Shown here: in pieces, positions 44,601-54,300 of the stretch | Layout of the letters: each line of letters starts with the position of its first letter | How positions within the stretch are numbered: position 1 is the stretch's first letter | Source of the DNA: Xanthomarina maritima | GTDB lineage: Bacteria; Bacteroidota; Bacteroidia; Flavobacteriales; Flavobacteriaceae | Assembly: GCF_008084905.1 (NCBI RefSeq) | Contig: NZ_VSFC01000012.1 | Coordinates: 1-64,000 of the forward strand | Length of the DNA: 64,000 nt | Direction: 5' to 3' | The notes under the pieces: generated by a model | What the model was told of the DNA's origin: nothing | The model's database searches: none | Seen by the model: the letters and a program-made list of their open reading frames with translations, nothing else | Position numbers and translations under genes: made by a program

Positions 44601-45263
44601 TTAAATATTAAATAATTTTTGAGCTTTAGTGTAGGAGATTTCATTAAAATTATTAATTACTTTATTCGCTAGACTATAATCTTGATTTTTAGAATGAATA
44701 CTTTTATATCCTACACAAAAAATGTTTGCAGCTTTAGCTGCTTTTATCCCATTAGTTGAGTCTTCTATTACAAAACAATTTTCTTTATTATAGCCACTGA
44801 CTTCAGCTGCTTTTAAAAATATTTCAGGATGTGGTTTCGATGCCTTTAAATCTGCTCCACTTAACTTTGAAATAAAATATTGATCTAAATTAAATCTTGT
44901 AAATATACTGTCAATGGTACCCATAGATGCCGAAGATGCTAAAACAAGAGTTAGTCCATTATTATGATAATCTTTAATTAGATTTAAGACTCCATCTATA
45001 AGATGAAGATTTGGGTCGTTTATAAGTAATTCTTTAAAAATATTTCTTTTTACTAGAACTAGATCTTCTGGATTGTTATTTAGTTTAAAATGCTCGCATA
45101 AATTTCTGCAAACATTTATAGTAGATTGCCCAGTGAAAGTTTGGTATTGAGATTCGCTTACTTCAATGTTTAAAGTCTCGAACATTCCAAAATATGCTTT
45201 GTGATGAAGAGGTTCGGTGTCAACAATAACACCATCCATATCAAATAAGACAGCTTTAAACAC
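44601..45263 (-). CDS. HAD family phosphatase, beta-phosphoglucomutase-like
   Basis: A 220-residue HAD hydrolase. Motif I is FDMDGVIVDTEPLHH with Asp8 and Asp10, the cap helix region has FTGQSTINVCRNL, motif II is LVLASSAS, motif III Lys is in KASKPHPEIFLKA, and motif IV is FVIEDSTNGIKAAKAA. The IVDTEPLHH pattern groups it with beta-phosphoglucomutase and sugar phosphatases, but the substrate is open. It is convergent to the small Lys-rich ORF (6 bases apart) and is the last gene of the minus-strand block. Confidence 0.85.
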   Translation of the reverse strand: MFKAVLFDMDGVIVDTEPLHHKAYFGMFETLNIEVSESQYQTFTGQSTINVCRNLCEHFKLNNNPEDLVLVKRNIFKELLINDPNLHLIDGVLNLIKDYHNNGLTLVLASSASMGTIDSIFTRFNLDQYFISKLSGADLKASKPHPEIFLKAAEVSGYNKENCFVIEDSTNGIKAAKAANIFCVGYKSIHSKNQDYSLANKVINNFNEISYTKAQKLFNI

Positions 45264-45337
45264 TAATAATTTTTTTGCAAATATACTGAAGCTATTTAAT
45301 AATAAGCAAATTACTTAGTTTAAAGTTTAATTAGTAA

Positions 45338-46522
45338 TTATAGCTTCTTACAACAAAGTAATATTTTTTGATTTTCTAAATTGGTGGTAGCAAAAATATA
45401 TTTGTTGCCACCATCTTTTATTCCTAGTTTTTTCCGAATAATATTAACTGAATCAGGGAAATTTCTAGTTGTAATATTGGCTTTTGTAATCTCTCTGTCT
45501 TTAAATACTTTTTTATTATAAGGTAAAATATCTTCAATTTTAAAAATTCTACCTGGAAATTCAATTATAGAATTTGAAGTGTAAAGATGTGAGTTTTGAT
45601 GTAGCTTATAGATGTTTAATTTTTCTGAAACACTATTAAATCCTCCAGATTTTAAGATGGCAACATTAGGCTCGTAAAGATGCGTTAACGGCATGCTAAA
45701 GGTAGTTTGAGCTATAGATTCTTCTTCTAATTTAAAACTAAAAGTTTCCGTTTTATTGGCTTTTAAATTAGACGTATTTATTTTAATTTGAGCATTGTTA
45801 TATGCGCTTTTATCTAATATCCAAAGCAATTCTTTTACTTCGTTATTTACTGCTATAACATGGATTTTCTTTACATATTTTAATTCATTAATACCAACAG
45901 ATAAATCTAATAGAGGTGACGTTTTAGTTAAGATATTATTTGAATACCTAAACAATAGTTCTAAATGCTCAGGGACATTAGGCAAGCAATCCTTTAAAAA
46001 GAATACTTTACCTTTGCTGTCGTGTCTTCTAGAAGGATCAATATATATCCAATCAAAATTAGAATTCGTGTTTTTTAAATATGAAATACCATCAGTTGTC
46101 AGGGTTTCTATATTCTCAATCTTTAATTGCTTAAAATTGTGTTTTACAAGTTGCGAAAGCTCTTCATTTATCTCACAATGAATAACTTTTTTGAATTTTT
46201 TAGAGAAATATAAACAGTCTACTCCAAAACCACCTGTTAGATCTATTAATGTATTACCTGCAACCAAACTAGCTTTAAACTCAGCTGTGATTTCAGATGA
46301 AGTTTGCTCTATGTTAAGCTTGTTTGGATAATATATTTTAGGTGTGTTGAACCAGGTTGGAAGTTTGTTTTTGCTTCGTATTTTCGATTCAATTTGCTCT
46401 ACAAGCTCCTTGATATCTATGTTTAATCCTTTATGTTTTTTTAATAAAAGATCTGTAGAGTTAGAATTTAAATTGTTATTTATAAAATATTGATTTTCAG
46501 TATTTAAAATATAATCTTTCAA
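45338..46522 (-). CDS. PG_1098-like class I methyltransferase with THUMP-like domain
   Basis: A 394-residue SAM-dependent methyltransferase. The central Rossmann domain has LIDLTGGFGVDCLYFSKKF (SAM site, about 93-110), HCEINEELS and WIYIDPSRRHDSKGK. The C-terminal part (about 310-394) fits the PG_1098-type ferredoxin-like plus THUMP-like domain that binds RNA. It is expected to modify rRNA or tRNA; the target is unknown. It lies 6 bases from the AI-2E transporter gene. Confidence 0.82.
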   Translation of the reverse strand: MKDYILNTENQYFINNNLNSNSTDLLLKKHKGLNIDIKELVEQIESKIRSKNKLPTWFNTPKIYYPNKLNIEQTSSEITAEFKASLVAGNTLIDLTGGFGVDCLYFSKKFKKVIHCEINEELSQLVKHNFKQLKIENIETLTTDGISYLKNTNSNFDWIYIDPSRRHDSKGKVFFLKDCLPNVPEHLELLFRYSNNILTKTSPLLDLSVGINELKYVKKIHVIAVNNEVKELLWILDKSAYNNAQIKINTSNLKANKTETFSFKLEEESIAQTTFSMPLTHLYEPNVAILKSGGFNSVSEKLNIYKLHQNSHLYTSNSIIEFPGRIFKIEDILPYNKKVFKDREITKANITTRNFPDSVNIIRKKLGIKDGGNKYIFATTNLENQKILLCCKKL

Positions 46523-46528
46523 AGTAAA

Positions 46529-47617
46529 TTATAAATCTTTTGTAAGTTTTTGTACAATCTTATTATCAGATAAAAATTCTTTTAAAATAACTTTAATCGC
46601 AGTATAAGTTGGTACTGCTATAATCATACCTACAATACCAAATAAAATACCAGCAATAATAATTACTAAAAATATCTCTAAAGGATGAGATTTTACACTT
46701 TTTGAAAAAATAATTGGCTGACTAAAAAAGTTATCAATTAACTGTCCAATACCAATAACAATAAGTACATATAACGTATTAGGCAGAATAACATCACTAA
46801 AACTTTGTCCTAAATTATTAGTCATAGTTAAAATAATCATTAATGCACCTCCAATTAGAGGACCTACATAAGGAACTAAATTTAATAATGCGCATAGAAA
46901 TGCAATAACTAAAGCATTTTCAGCTCCTATTATTAAAAGTCCAATGGTGTAAATAAGGAACAAAACAGAGATCTGAAGGATTAATCCAACAAAATAGCGT
47001 GATAATAAATCTTTAATTTTAGAGAACGATTTTTTAGTACGTTCCTCTTTGCTATCTGGAATAAAAGCCAAAATACTGCTTTCGAATAATTGACTGTCTT
47101 TTAAGAAGAAAAAGGAGATAAACAACACCGAAAACAAGCCAATGCTAAAGCTTCCAAACCCAGAAATCATGGTATTTAATAAGTCTGGAATCATTGAATA
47201 ATCAATTTTCGATAAAAAATGAGACTCCTTTATAGATTCTTTTACATTTTCAGTTTCAATTTTAAAATACGAAGTAACTTCATAATAAATATTTTCAATA
47301 TTTATTTTAAGAGACTCTATATCTAATAAGGCAAGATTATGACTTTGTTTTACTATTAGCGGAATAAATAATCCAACCAAGCTAACAAGTAAACCTATTA
47401 AAAAAACCATAGTAACAATTACTGCGATGGTATCTTTAAATTTTAATTTGTTTTTAAAAAATAACACTATTGGTCTGCCAATTAATGAAATAACTGCTGC
47501 AATAACAATATAAACAATTACAGATTGGATTTTATATAGGAAGAATAAAAGCAAAGTAATGCTAAGGACAATTCCTAATGCACTTAAAATTCCTTTTGAT
47601 ATGGTATTTGAATTCAT
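46529..47617 (-). CDS. AI-2E family transporter
   Basis: A 362-residue integral membrane protein of the AI-2E/PerM/YdbI family. Eight membrane segments are visible by hydrophobicity, for example IVLSITLLLFFLYKIQSVIVYI near the start, VTMVFLIGLLVSLVGLFIPLI and LVPYVGPLIGGALMIILT. The last of these is the family signature. The name reflects a proposed autoinducer-2 export in E. coli; substrates of other members are not established, and Na+/H+ antiport has been reported. It sits in the RNA-modification block. Confidence 0.88.
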   Translation of the reverse strand: MNSNTISKGILSALGIVLSITLLLFFLYKIQSVIVYIVIAAVISLIGRPIVLFFKNKLKFKDTIAVIVTMVFLIGLLVSLVGLFIPLIVKQSHNLALLDIESLKINIENIYYEVTSYFKIETENVKESIKESHFLSKIDYSMIPDLLNTMISGFGSFSIGLFSVLFISFFFLKDSQLFESSILAFIPDSKEERTKKSFSKIKDLLSRYFVGLILQISVLFLIYTIGLLIIGAENALVIAFLCALLNLVPYVGPLIGGALMIILTMTNNLGQSFSDVILPNTLYVLIVIGIGQLIDNFFSQPIIFSKSVKSHPLEIFLVIIIAGILFGIVGMIIAVPTYTAIKVILKEFLSDNKIVQKLTKDL

Positions 47618-47665
47618 TTAGTAAATATACATATTGAAGTTGAAATAGTGGAATACTTAGATTTT

Positions 47666-48169
47666 TTATTTTAGTTGATTCGTTATCTCATAGAGAGTTA
47701 TAGAAGTTGCTTGAACTACATTCATGCTGCTATTTTGACCAAACATATTGATGTGAATTATAGCATCTGAAAGTTTTAAAACTTCTTCTGAAACCCCAAA
47801 GTTTTCATCTCCAATGATAAGCGCAAACTTATATTCTTTTGAAAATTTAAACGTATTTAATGGCTGACTATTTGAAGTTATTTCTAATGATATAATCTTA
47901 TAATTTTCTGATTTTAAAGTTTGGATGGTTTCAAAAATAGATTCTTTTTCTTCAAAAGAAACTACTTTTTCTGCAGCTCTTGATGTTTTTGTCATTTTTC
48001 TACCAAGAGGAATCGATGAACCACAAAATAGAATTTTTTCTACACCAAAAGCATCTGCTGCTCTAAACAAGCTACCAATGTTTGGAGCATTGGTAATGTT
48101 GTCGCATACAAGTGTTATTGGAAATGTTTGTTTAGTAAAATCAGTATTGTAATGTGTAAGCTGTTTCAC
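47666..48169 (-). CDS. SpoU/TrmH family RNA 2'-O-methyltransferase
   Basis: A 167-residue trefoil-knot methyltransferase. DNITNAPNIGSLFRAADAFG is motif 1 (carries the Asn and Arg), IIGDENFGVSEEVLK is motif 2, and IHINMFGQNSSMNVVQATSI is motif 3 with the SAM-binding knot. It lacks the N-terminal RNA-binding extension of TrmH, so it is a minimal SpoU protein. It methylates tRNA or rRNA ribose; the site is not predictable. It is 6 bases from the DUF4159 gene on the same strand. Confidence 0.9.
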   Translation of the reverse strand: MKQLTHYNTDFTKQTFPITLVCDNITNAPNIGSLFRAADAFGVEKILFCGSSIPLGRKMTKTSRAAEKVVSFEEKESIFETIQTLKSENYKIISLEITSNSQPLNTFKFSKEYKFALIIGDENFGVSEEVLKLSDAIIHINMFGQNSSMNVVQATSITLYEITNQLK

Positions 48170-48175
48170 AAGAGA

Positions 48176-48832
48176 TTAATTTTCAAAAGCAAACTTTACA
48201 ATGTTTGCTCCCATTTTAAGTGCTTTCTCTCTAACATCTATTGGATCGTTGTGTACCACTTCGTCTTCCCAACCATCACCTAAATCGCTTTCAACTGTAA
48301 ATAGTAAAACAAGCCTATTTTCAAAGAAAATCCCATATGCTTGAGGTCTTTTGCCATCATGCTCATGTATTTTTGGTAAACCTTTTGGGAAACTATACTC
48401 TATATTAAAGATTGGATGATTTGCAGGAATCTCAATTAATTCATTATCAGGAAATACTTTTTTTAATTCTTCTGTTATATAAGGTTGCATACCATAATTA
48501 TCATCTATATGTAAAAATCCACCAGAAATTAAGTAGTTTCTTAAATTCTCAGCATCTTCATCACTAAAATATACATTTCCATGTCCTGTCATATGAACAA
48601 AAGGGTATTGAAATAGTTCAGTACTGCCTGTTTCAACAGTTTGAGGACTTGAGTTAATTTTAGTATTAATATTATTATTACAGAAGGCTATTAAATTAGG
48701 AAGAGCCGTGGGATTGCTATACCAATCTCCACCACCTTTATATTTTAATACTGCTATTTCTTGAGCATTTAAACTTAAAGTTAAAAAGCAAAAATAAAAA
48801 GTAAATATGATAATCTGGAAAGTCTTATTCAT
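48176..48832 (-). CDS. DUF4159 domain-containing protein
   Basis: A 218-residue exported protein with a signal peptide ending near LSLNAQ. The DUF4159 domain has YKGGGDWYSNPTALPNLIAF, YPFVHMTGHGNVYFSDEDAENLRNYL, GGFLHIDDNYG and the C-terminal DGWEDEVVHNDP. The fold is glutamine-amidotransferase-like. The family is common in Bacteroidetes beside rsmE and tsaD, and its function is unknown. The start overlaps rsmE by 8 bases, so it is translationally coupled. Confidence 0.88.
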   Translation of the reverse strand: MNKTFQIIIFTFYFCFLTLSLNAQEIAVLKYKGGGDWYSNPTALPNLIAFCNNNINTKINSSPQTVETGSTELFQYPFVHMTGHGNVYFSDEDAENLRNYLISGGFLHIDDNYGMQPYITEELKKVFPDNELIEIPANHPIFNIEYSFPKGLPKIHEHDGKRPQAYGIFFENRLVLLFTVESDLGDGWEDEVVHNDPIDVREKALKMGANIVKFAFEN

Positions 48833-49529
48833 TTATAAAAGCAATACTATGACAAGCAACAACTGCTGCTGTTTCTGTTCTTAATCTAGTGTTTCCCAAA
48901 GTTACAGGAATAAATTGAAATTGAAGAGCTTGCTCGATTTCTTTAACACTAAAATCGCCTTCAGGCCCAATTAAAATCGTAATATCTTGATTTGATTTAA
49001 TTTCAGTTTTTAAAGATTTTTTATCTGTTTCTTCGCAATGAGCAATAAATTTTTGCCCTTTTATCGATTGGGTAATAAAGTCTTTATAAGCAATAGCATC
49101 ATTTAACTTTGGCATATAACAAGAAAGAGATTGTTTCATAGCAGCTTGTAAAATTTTCTCAAAACGATCTGTTTTAATTACTTTTCGTTCACTGTTTTCA
49201 CAAATAATTGGTGTAATTGTATCAATGCCAATTTCAGTAGCTTTTTCTAAAAACCATTCGTATCTATCATTCATTTTTGTTGGTGCTACTGCCAAATGAA
49301 CTTGATAATTTCTTTTTGTTTGTTTTGTTTTATCAGTAATAATAGCCACACAGTTTTTAATATCTGCAACTGTTATTTTAGCTGTAAAAAGCCAACCAAA
49401 CCCATTGGTAATTTTTAATATTTCTCCTTCAGATTTACGTAACACTTTTACAATATGTTTGCTTTCTTCTTTAGGAAAAATGATTTGAGTAGTTGTTTCT
49501 GAAATTTCAGGATTATAAAATAATTGCAT
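48825..49529 (-). CDS. rsmE: 16S rRNA (uracil(1498)-N3)-methyltransferase
   Basis: A 234-residue trefoil-knot methyltransferase that makes m3U1498 in 16S rRNA. The N-terminal PUA-like part has HIVKVLRKSEGE, then VHLAVAPTKMNDRYEWFLEKATEIGI (with GI.TI..), ERKVIKTDRFEKILQAAMKQS and the knot ILIGPEGDFSVKEIEQA and LGNTRLRTETAA. The start overlaps the parvulin gene's stop by one base (TAATG). Confidence 0.94.
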   Translation of the reverse strand: MQLFYNPEISETTTQIIFPKEESKHIVKVLRKSEGEILKITNGFGWLFTAKITVADIKNCVAIITDKTKQTKRNYQVHLAVAPTKMNDRYEWFLEKATEIGIDTITPIICENSERKVIKTDRFEKILQAAMKQSLSCYMPKLNDAIAYKDFITQSIKGQKFIAHCEETDKKSLKTEIKSNQDITILIGPEGDFSVKEIEQALQFQFIPVTLGNTRLRTETAAVVACHSIAFINE

Positions 49530-50161
49530 TAGTTTAATGGTTCTACAATTTTAAGAACTTTAATTTCTTTGATTTCTTTTGGTTGATAAGTGTTTAGAAT
49601 TATATAATATAAACCTTTTTCATCATTATCTAAAGTATAAATTTCGTTTTCAGAGTGTTGATTTTCTGTAATATCGATGTCGAAAAATTTAGCTGATTCA
49701 TCTTTAACAAACCAACCAGTGTCTCCACCACGAGTAGCATTATTAGCAACAGAATATTTTTTTGCTAAAAAATCGAATGGAGAACCATTGTTGTACGTTG
49801 TTATTATTCGGTCTCTATAAGCTTTAGTTTTAGCTATATCTCTTTGTTCGCTATCTAATAAAATATAGCTCATTCTATAATGTGTTATTGTATTTTTTTC
49901 AATCACTTTATAGGTAGTTCTTTCGTAACCGTTTTCAGTTGTTGTTTTTCCTCCAACAGATAATTTAAAGAGGTCTGTTGCTAAAACCGATTTATGCTTC
50001 TCTTCGTTAAAAGTAATTAACTTGTTGCCTTTGGTTTTATTGTTTTTTAAATAAGCTTCTGCTGAAAACGTATCAGTAATTAAATCTAATTCTGTAGAAT
50101 TATCTTCCTGTGCATGTATGGTTGAAGTAATAAGGATGAATAAAAATAAAAATCTTTTCAT
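49529..50161 (-). CDS. Parvulin-type peptidylprolyl isomerase
   Basis: A 210-residue exported protein with a signal peptide (MKRFLFLFILITSTIHA) and a PpiC rotamase domain (about 95-195). The family signature shows in SPFDFLAKKYSVANNATRGGDTGWF, of which FDFLAKKYS and GGDTGWF are the recognisable ends. It would catalyse cis-trans isomerisation of prolyl bonds of exported proteins in the periplasm. The domain is shortened relative to SurA or PrsA, with little N-terminal chaperone region. Positioned between tsaD and rsmE, an arrangement common in flavobacteria. Confidence 0.85.
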   Translation of the reverse strand: MKRFLFLFILITSTIHAQEDNSTELDLITDTFSAEAYLKNNKTKGNKLITFNEEKHKSVLATDLFKLSVGGKTTTENGYERTTYKVIEKNTITHYRMSYILLDSEQRDIAKTKAYRDRIITTYNNGSPFDFLAKKYSVANNATRGGDTGWFVKDESAKFFDIDITENQHSENEIYTLDNDEKGLYYIILNTYQPKEIKEIKVLKIVEPLN

Positions 50162-50268
50162 TTGGGAATTGTATTTAGCATTTAGTTTAACAAAAAAACA
50201 AAAAAATTAGCTTTGAATAATATTATTTTTTAAGGTTATTAACAGAGTTTTCAAAGTATGTTTATTGT

Positions 50269-51291
50269 TTAAATTTTTAACCTTGCAGAAGCAGTAATAC
50301 TTTGTTCAGAGAAATCGTTTTCTAAATATTTTAAATAGCCTACAATCGCTATCATTGCTGCATTATCTGTAGTAAATTCAAATTTTGGCACATAGGTAGT
50401 CCATCCAAATTTTGTTTCACCAGCTTTTAAAGCTTGTCTAATCCCAGAATTTGCAGAAACACCACCACCAATAGCAATATGTTTTATTCCAGTTTGTTTA
50501 GATGCTAATTTTAGTTTGTCTATTAAAATACCAATAATAGTATATTGAATAGATGCACAAATATCATTGATGTTTTCTTCTATAAAATCAGGATTTGCTT
50601 TTGTTTCTTTTTGAATAAAGTATAGAATAGCTGTTTTTAATCCAGAAAAGCTAAAATTTAAGCCACCTACTTTGGGTTTGGTAAATTTAAAAGCTTTCGG
50701 GTTTCCTAATTGCGCACATTTGTCAATTTCTGGTCCTGCTGGATAACCTAATCCTAAAATTTTTCCACTTTTATCGTAAGCTTCACCAACAGCATCATCA
50801 ATTGTTTCGCCAATAACTTCCATGTTAAAATAATTGGATACTTTAACAATTTGTGTGTGTCCACCAGAAATTGTCATGGCAAGAAACGGAAAAGGAGGTT
50901 TGTTGAAACCATCTTCATCTATAAAATGCGCTAAAATATGTGCTTGCATATGGTTAACATCTATTAATGGAATATTTAATCCTAAAGCTAAAGACTTAGC
51001 AAAAGATGTTCCAACAAGCAAAGAACCCATTAAACCTGGACCACGAGTAAAGGCAATAGCATGAAGCTGTTCTTTAGTAATATTTGCTTTTTTAATGGCT
51101 TGATTTACAACAGGAACAATGTTTTGTTGGTGTGCTCTAGAGGCTAATTCTGGGACAACTCCTCCATATTCTTCATGTATTTTTTGACTAGCTATAACAT
51201 TACTTAAAATGCGTCCGTTTTGTATAACAGATGCTGCTGTATCATCGCATGAAGACTCAATTCCTAGAATATAAATATTTTGTGAAGACAT
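50269..51291 (-). CDS. tsaD: tRNA N6-threonylcarbamoyladenosine transferase TsaD
   Basis: A 340-residue ASKHA-fold enzyme that, with TsaB and TsaE, transfers threonylcarbamoyl to A37 of ANN-decoding tRNAs. The start IYILGIESSCDDTAA is canonical, the iron-binding histidines are His114 and His118 in DVNHMQAH, and AIGGGVSANSGIRQAL is the phosphate loop near 270. Length is normal. It is divergent from tamB across a gap of about 100 bases and heads the long minus-strand block. Confidence 0.97.
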   Translation of the reverse strand: MSSQNIYILGIESSCDDTAASVIQNGRILSNVIASQKIHEEYGGVVPELASRAHQQNIVPVVNQAIKKANITKEQLHAIAFTRGPGLMGSLLVGTSFAKSLALGLNIPLIDVNHMQAHILAHFIDEDGFNKPPFPFLAMTISGGHTQIVKVSNYFNMEVIGETIDDAVGEAYDKSGKILGLGYPAGPEIDKCAQLGNPKAFKFTKPKVGGLNFSFSGLKTAILYFIQKETKANPDFIEENINDICASIQYTIIGILIDKLKLASKQTGIKHIAIGGGVSANSGIRQALKAGETKFGWTTYVPKFEFTTDNAAMIAIVGYLKYLENDFSEQSITASARLKI

Positions 51292-51317
51292 TAGTAAGAA
51301 TTAGGCACAATAATTGT

Positions 51318-51325
51318 TAATTTTG
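51318..51325 (+). promoter_or_regulatory. Probable -7 promoter box for tamB
   Basis: TAATTTTG matches TAnnTTTG. With this box, a transcript would begin around 51332, just before the candidate ATA (51337) and ATC (51352) starts of tamB. Confidence 0.5.
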
Positions 51326-51329
51326 GTTT

Positions 51330-51337
51330 CAAAGTTA
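51330..51337 (-). promoter_or_regulatory. Probable -7 promoter box for tsaD
   Basis: On the minus strand this reads TAACTTTG (TAnnTTTG). A CAA at 51354-51356 (minus-strand TTG) is 16 bases away, close to the -33 spacing. The tsaD transcript would begin near 51323, so its promoter overlaps that of tamB. Confidence 0.5.
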
Positions 51338-51351
51338 TAACTTTAAAACGT

Positions 51352-54300
51352 ATCAAAAAATTTTTAAAAATACTATCTAAATTAGTAGCAATAATCTTGC
51401 TACTTTTCATCATTTTGGTGTTGTTATTATCTATTCCATCGATTCAAACATATTTAGGAAAAAAAGTCACTACTAAATTAAATGATGATTTTAAAACCAA
51501 CATTAATATTGGTAAAGTTGGGCTTCAATTTAATGGAGATGTAGAATTAAAAGAAATACTTATTAGAGATTATAAGAAAGATACATTAATAAGTGTTTTG
51601 GAATTAAATACATCGATTTTAAATTTTAGAAATATTATCAACTCTAAACTGGCATTTGGAGATATAGATTTAGAAGGGTTGTTATTTAATTTAAAAACTT
51701 ATAAAGGCGAAACAGATACAAATCTGGATATTTTTGTAGCTAAATTTGATGAAGATAATCCTTCAGATAAAGAAAGTGAATTTCTTCTTTCCTCTAGCGA
51801 TGTTACTATAAATGGAGGAACTTTTAGATTGATAGATCAAAACAAAGAATCGCCTAAAATTTTAGAATTCACAAACATCTATACAAATACTACCAATTTA
51901 TTAATTAATGGAAGTGATGTAAGTACTCGAATAAACACATTAGCTTTTTTAGATAGTAGAGGGTTAGAGGTTAAGAATTTAATAAGTAATTTTACCTACA
52001 CTCCAAGTAATATTTTACTTGAAAATTTGAGTATAAAAACGCTAAATTCATCATTAAAAGGAGAAATTAAATTTTTATATAAAAGAGAAGAATTACAAGA
52101 TTTTACAAACAAAGTAACAGTTGACGCTACATTTACAGAATCTGACATTGCTTTAAACGAGTTAAATATATTTTATAATGAATTTGGTATTAACCAAAGA
52201 GCCAAGTTAAGTGCGAAGCTTGATGGAACACTAAACGATTTACAGGTTACTAATTTAAATTTGTTTACAAGTTCTAGAAGTGAAATTTATGGAGATATAA
52301 ATTTTAAAAACCTGTTTAATGTAGAGGAGGATAATTTTTACATGAGAGGAGATTTTCATAAATTATCTTCAAATTATAGAGATTTAAAAGCTTTACTACC
52401 TAATGTTCTAGGTGAATCTATACCATCTTCTTTTGATAAACTTGGAAATTTTAATGTGGTAGGTCAAACAGAAATAACCACTTCAACAATTACTGCTAGT
52501 TTAGCTATAGACACACAATTAGGCTTTATTGATGCTAATTTAGACATGCAAAAAATAAACGATATTGATAATGCATCTTATAATGGTAATGTTGTTTTTA
52601 AAGAGTTTAATATTGGTAAATTTATTAACGATGAAACACTTGGTGAAACTTCGTTAAATTTAGATGTAAATGGATCAGGGTTTACCAAAGAAAATGTTGA
52701 TACACATTTAAAAGGTGATATTTTTTCAATTACATATAATAATTATACTTATCAGAATATTCAGGTTTCAGGTAATTTAATGAATAAAATATTTAATGGA
52801 AAACTTATTTCTAATGACAACAATTTGAAACTTGAATTTAATGGTTTAGCCAATTTTTCAGAAGATATAAATACATTCGATTTTGTTGCAAATGTCGAGT
52901 ATGCCAATCTTAATGCCTTAAATTTTATTAAGAATAATGATATATCTATTTTCAAAGGGACAGTAGAAATGAAAATGGAAGGTGTGACAATAGATAATGC
53001 TATTGGTAGTATTCAGTTTAATAAAACATATTATAAAAATGAAAACGATGAATATTTTTTTAACGATTTTGCCATAACATCAACATTTGATGGAAAGAAA
53101 AGGCATGTAACAGTTAATTCTCCAGATATTATTGAAGGAGAGTTAAGTGGTGAATTCTTATTCAGAGATATTGGATTGTTGTTCGAAAACGCATTGGGAA
53201 GTATTTATACAAATTACAAACCTCATAAAGTTAAATTAAACCAATATATTGATTTTAACTTCAAAATATATAATAAAATAGTTGAAGTTTTTGTGCCAGA
53301 ATTGTCATTAGGTACAAATACTTATATAAGAGGTAGAGTAGAGAGCGATGAGAAAGAATTCAAATTAACTTTTAAATCTCCTGGAATTAAACTATTCGAT
53401 TATTTTGCAAATAACATAGAATTACAATTAGACAACAAAAACCCTTTGTATAATGCCTATATAGAGATAGATAGTGTAAATACTAAATATTATAATGTAT
53501 CTAAATTTAGTTTAATTAATAAAACCTTAAAAGACACTTTATTTGTAAGAACAGAATTTCAAGGAGGTAATAAAAATAAGGATGTTTATAATTTGAATTT
53601 TTATCACACTATAAATAAAGAAAACAAATCTGTTATTGGATTTAAAGAATCAGATGTTACATTTAAAGGAAATACATGGACTATAAATGAGAAAAGAGAT
53701 TTTTTAAATAAAATAGAATTTGATAATGATTTGATAAATTTTAACATTGATCAAATTGTTATGAATCATAAAAATGAAGAAATTAAGCTTTCAGGTATTA
53801 TAAAAGACTCAACTTATAAAAACATAAACTTAAACTTCAAAAATGTAGGTTTAGCTAAAATAACACCAGAAATAGAAGGATTAGAATTGAAAGGCAATGT
53901 TAATGGAAAGCTGGATATCCTACAACAACAAGGTAGTTATTTACCAAATTCAACTATTACAATAGATAATTTTGTTGTTAACGACTTAGCTTTAGGTTCT
54001 TTTAATGCCAAAATTGTTGGGAATGATAACCTAACTGACTTTAACGTAGACATAAAAATAAAAGATGATATATCTCAGTCATTCGCTGCATATGGAGATA
54101 TTCATTTAGAAGGCGAAGCTTCTACAATTGATGTAGGTTTAAAATTTAATTATTTTAGTCTAGAAATTTTAAATCCGTTTTTAGTTGATATTCTCGAAGA
54201 TATTAGAGGAGATGTTTCTGGAATAGCAAGAGTTACTGGTAACCTAAATAAACCAGATATTAATGGCGATTTAAAACTAAATAATTCTGGATTCGAAATA

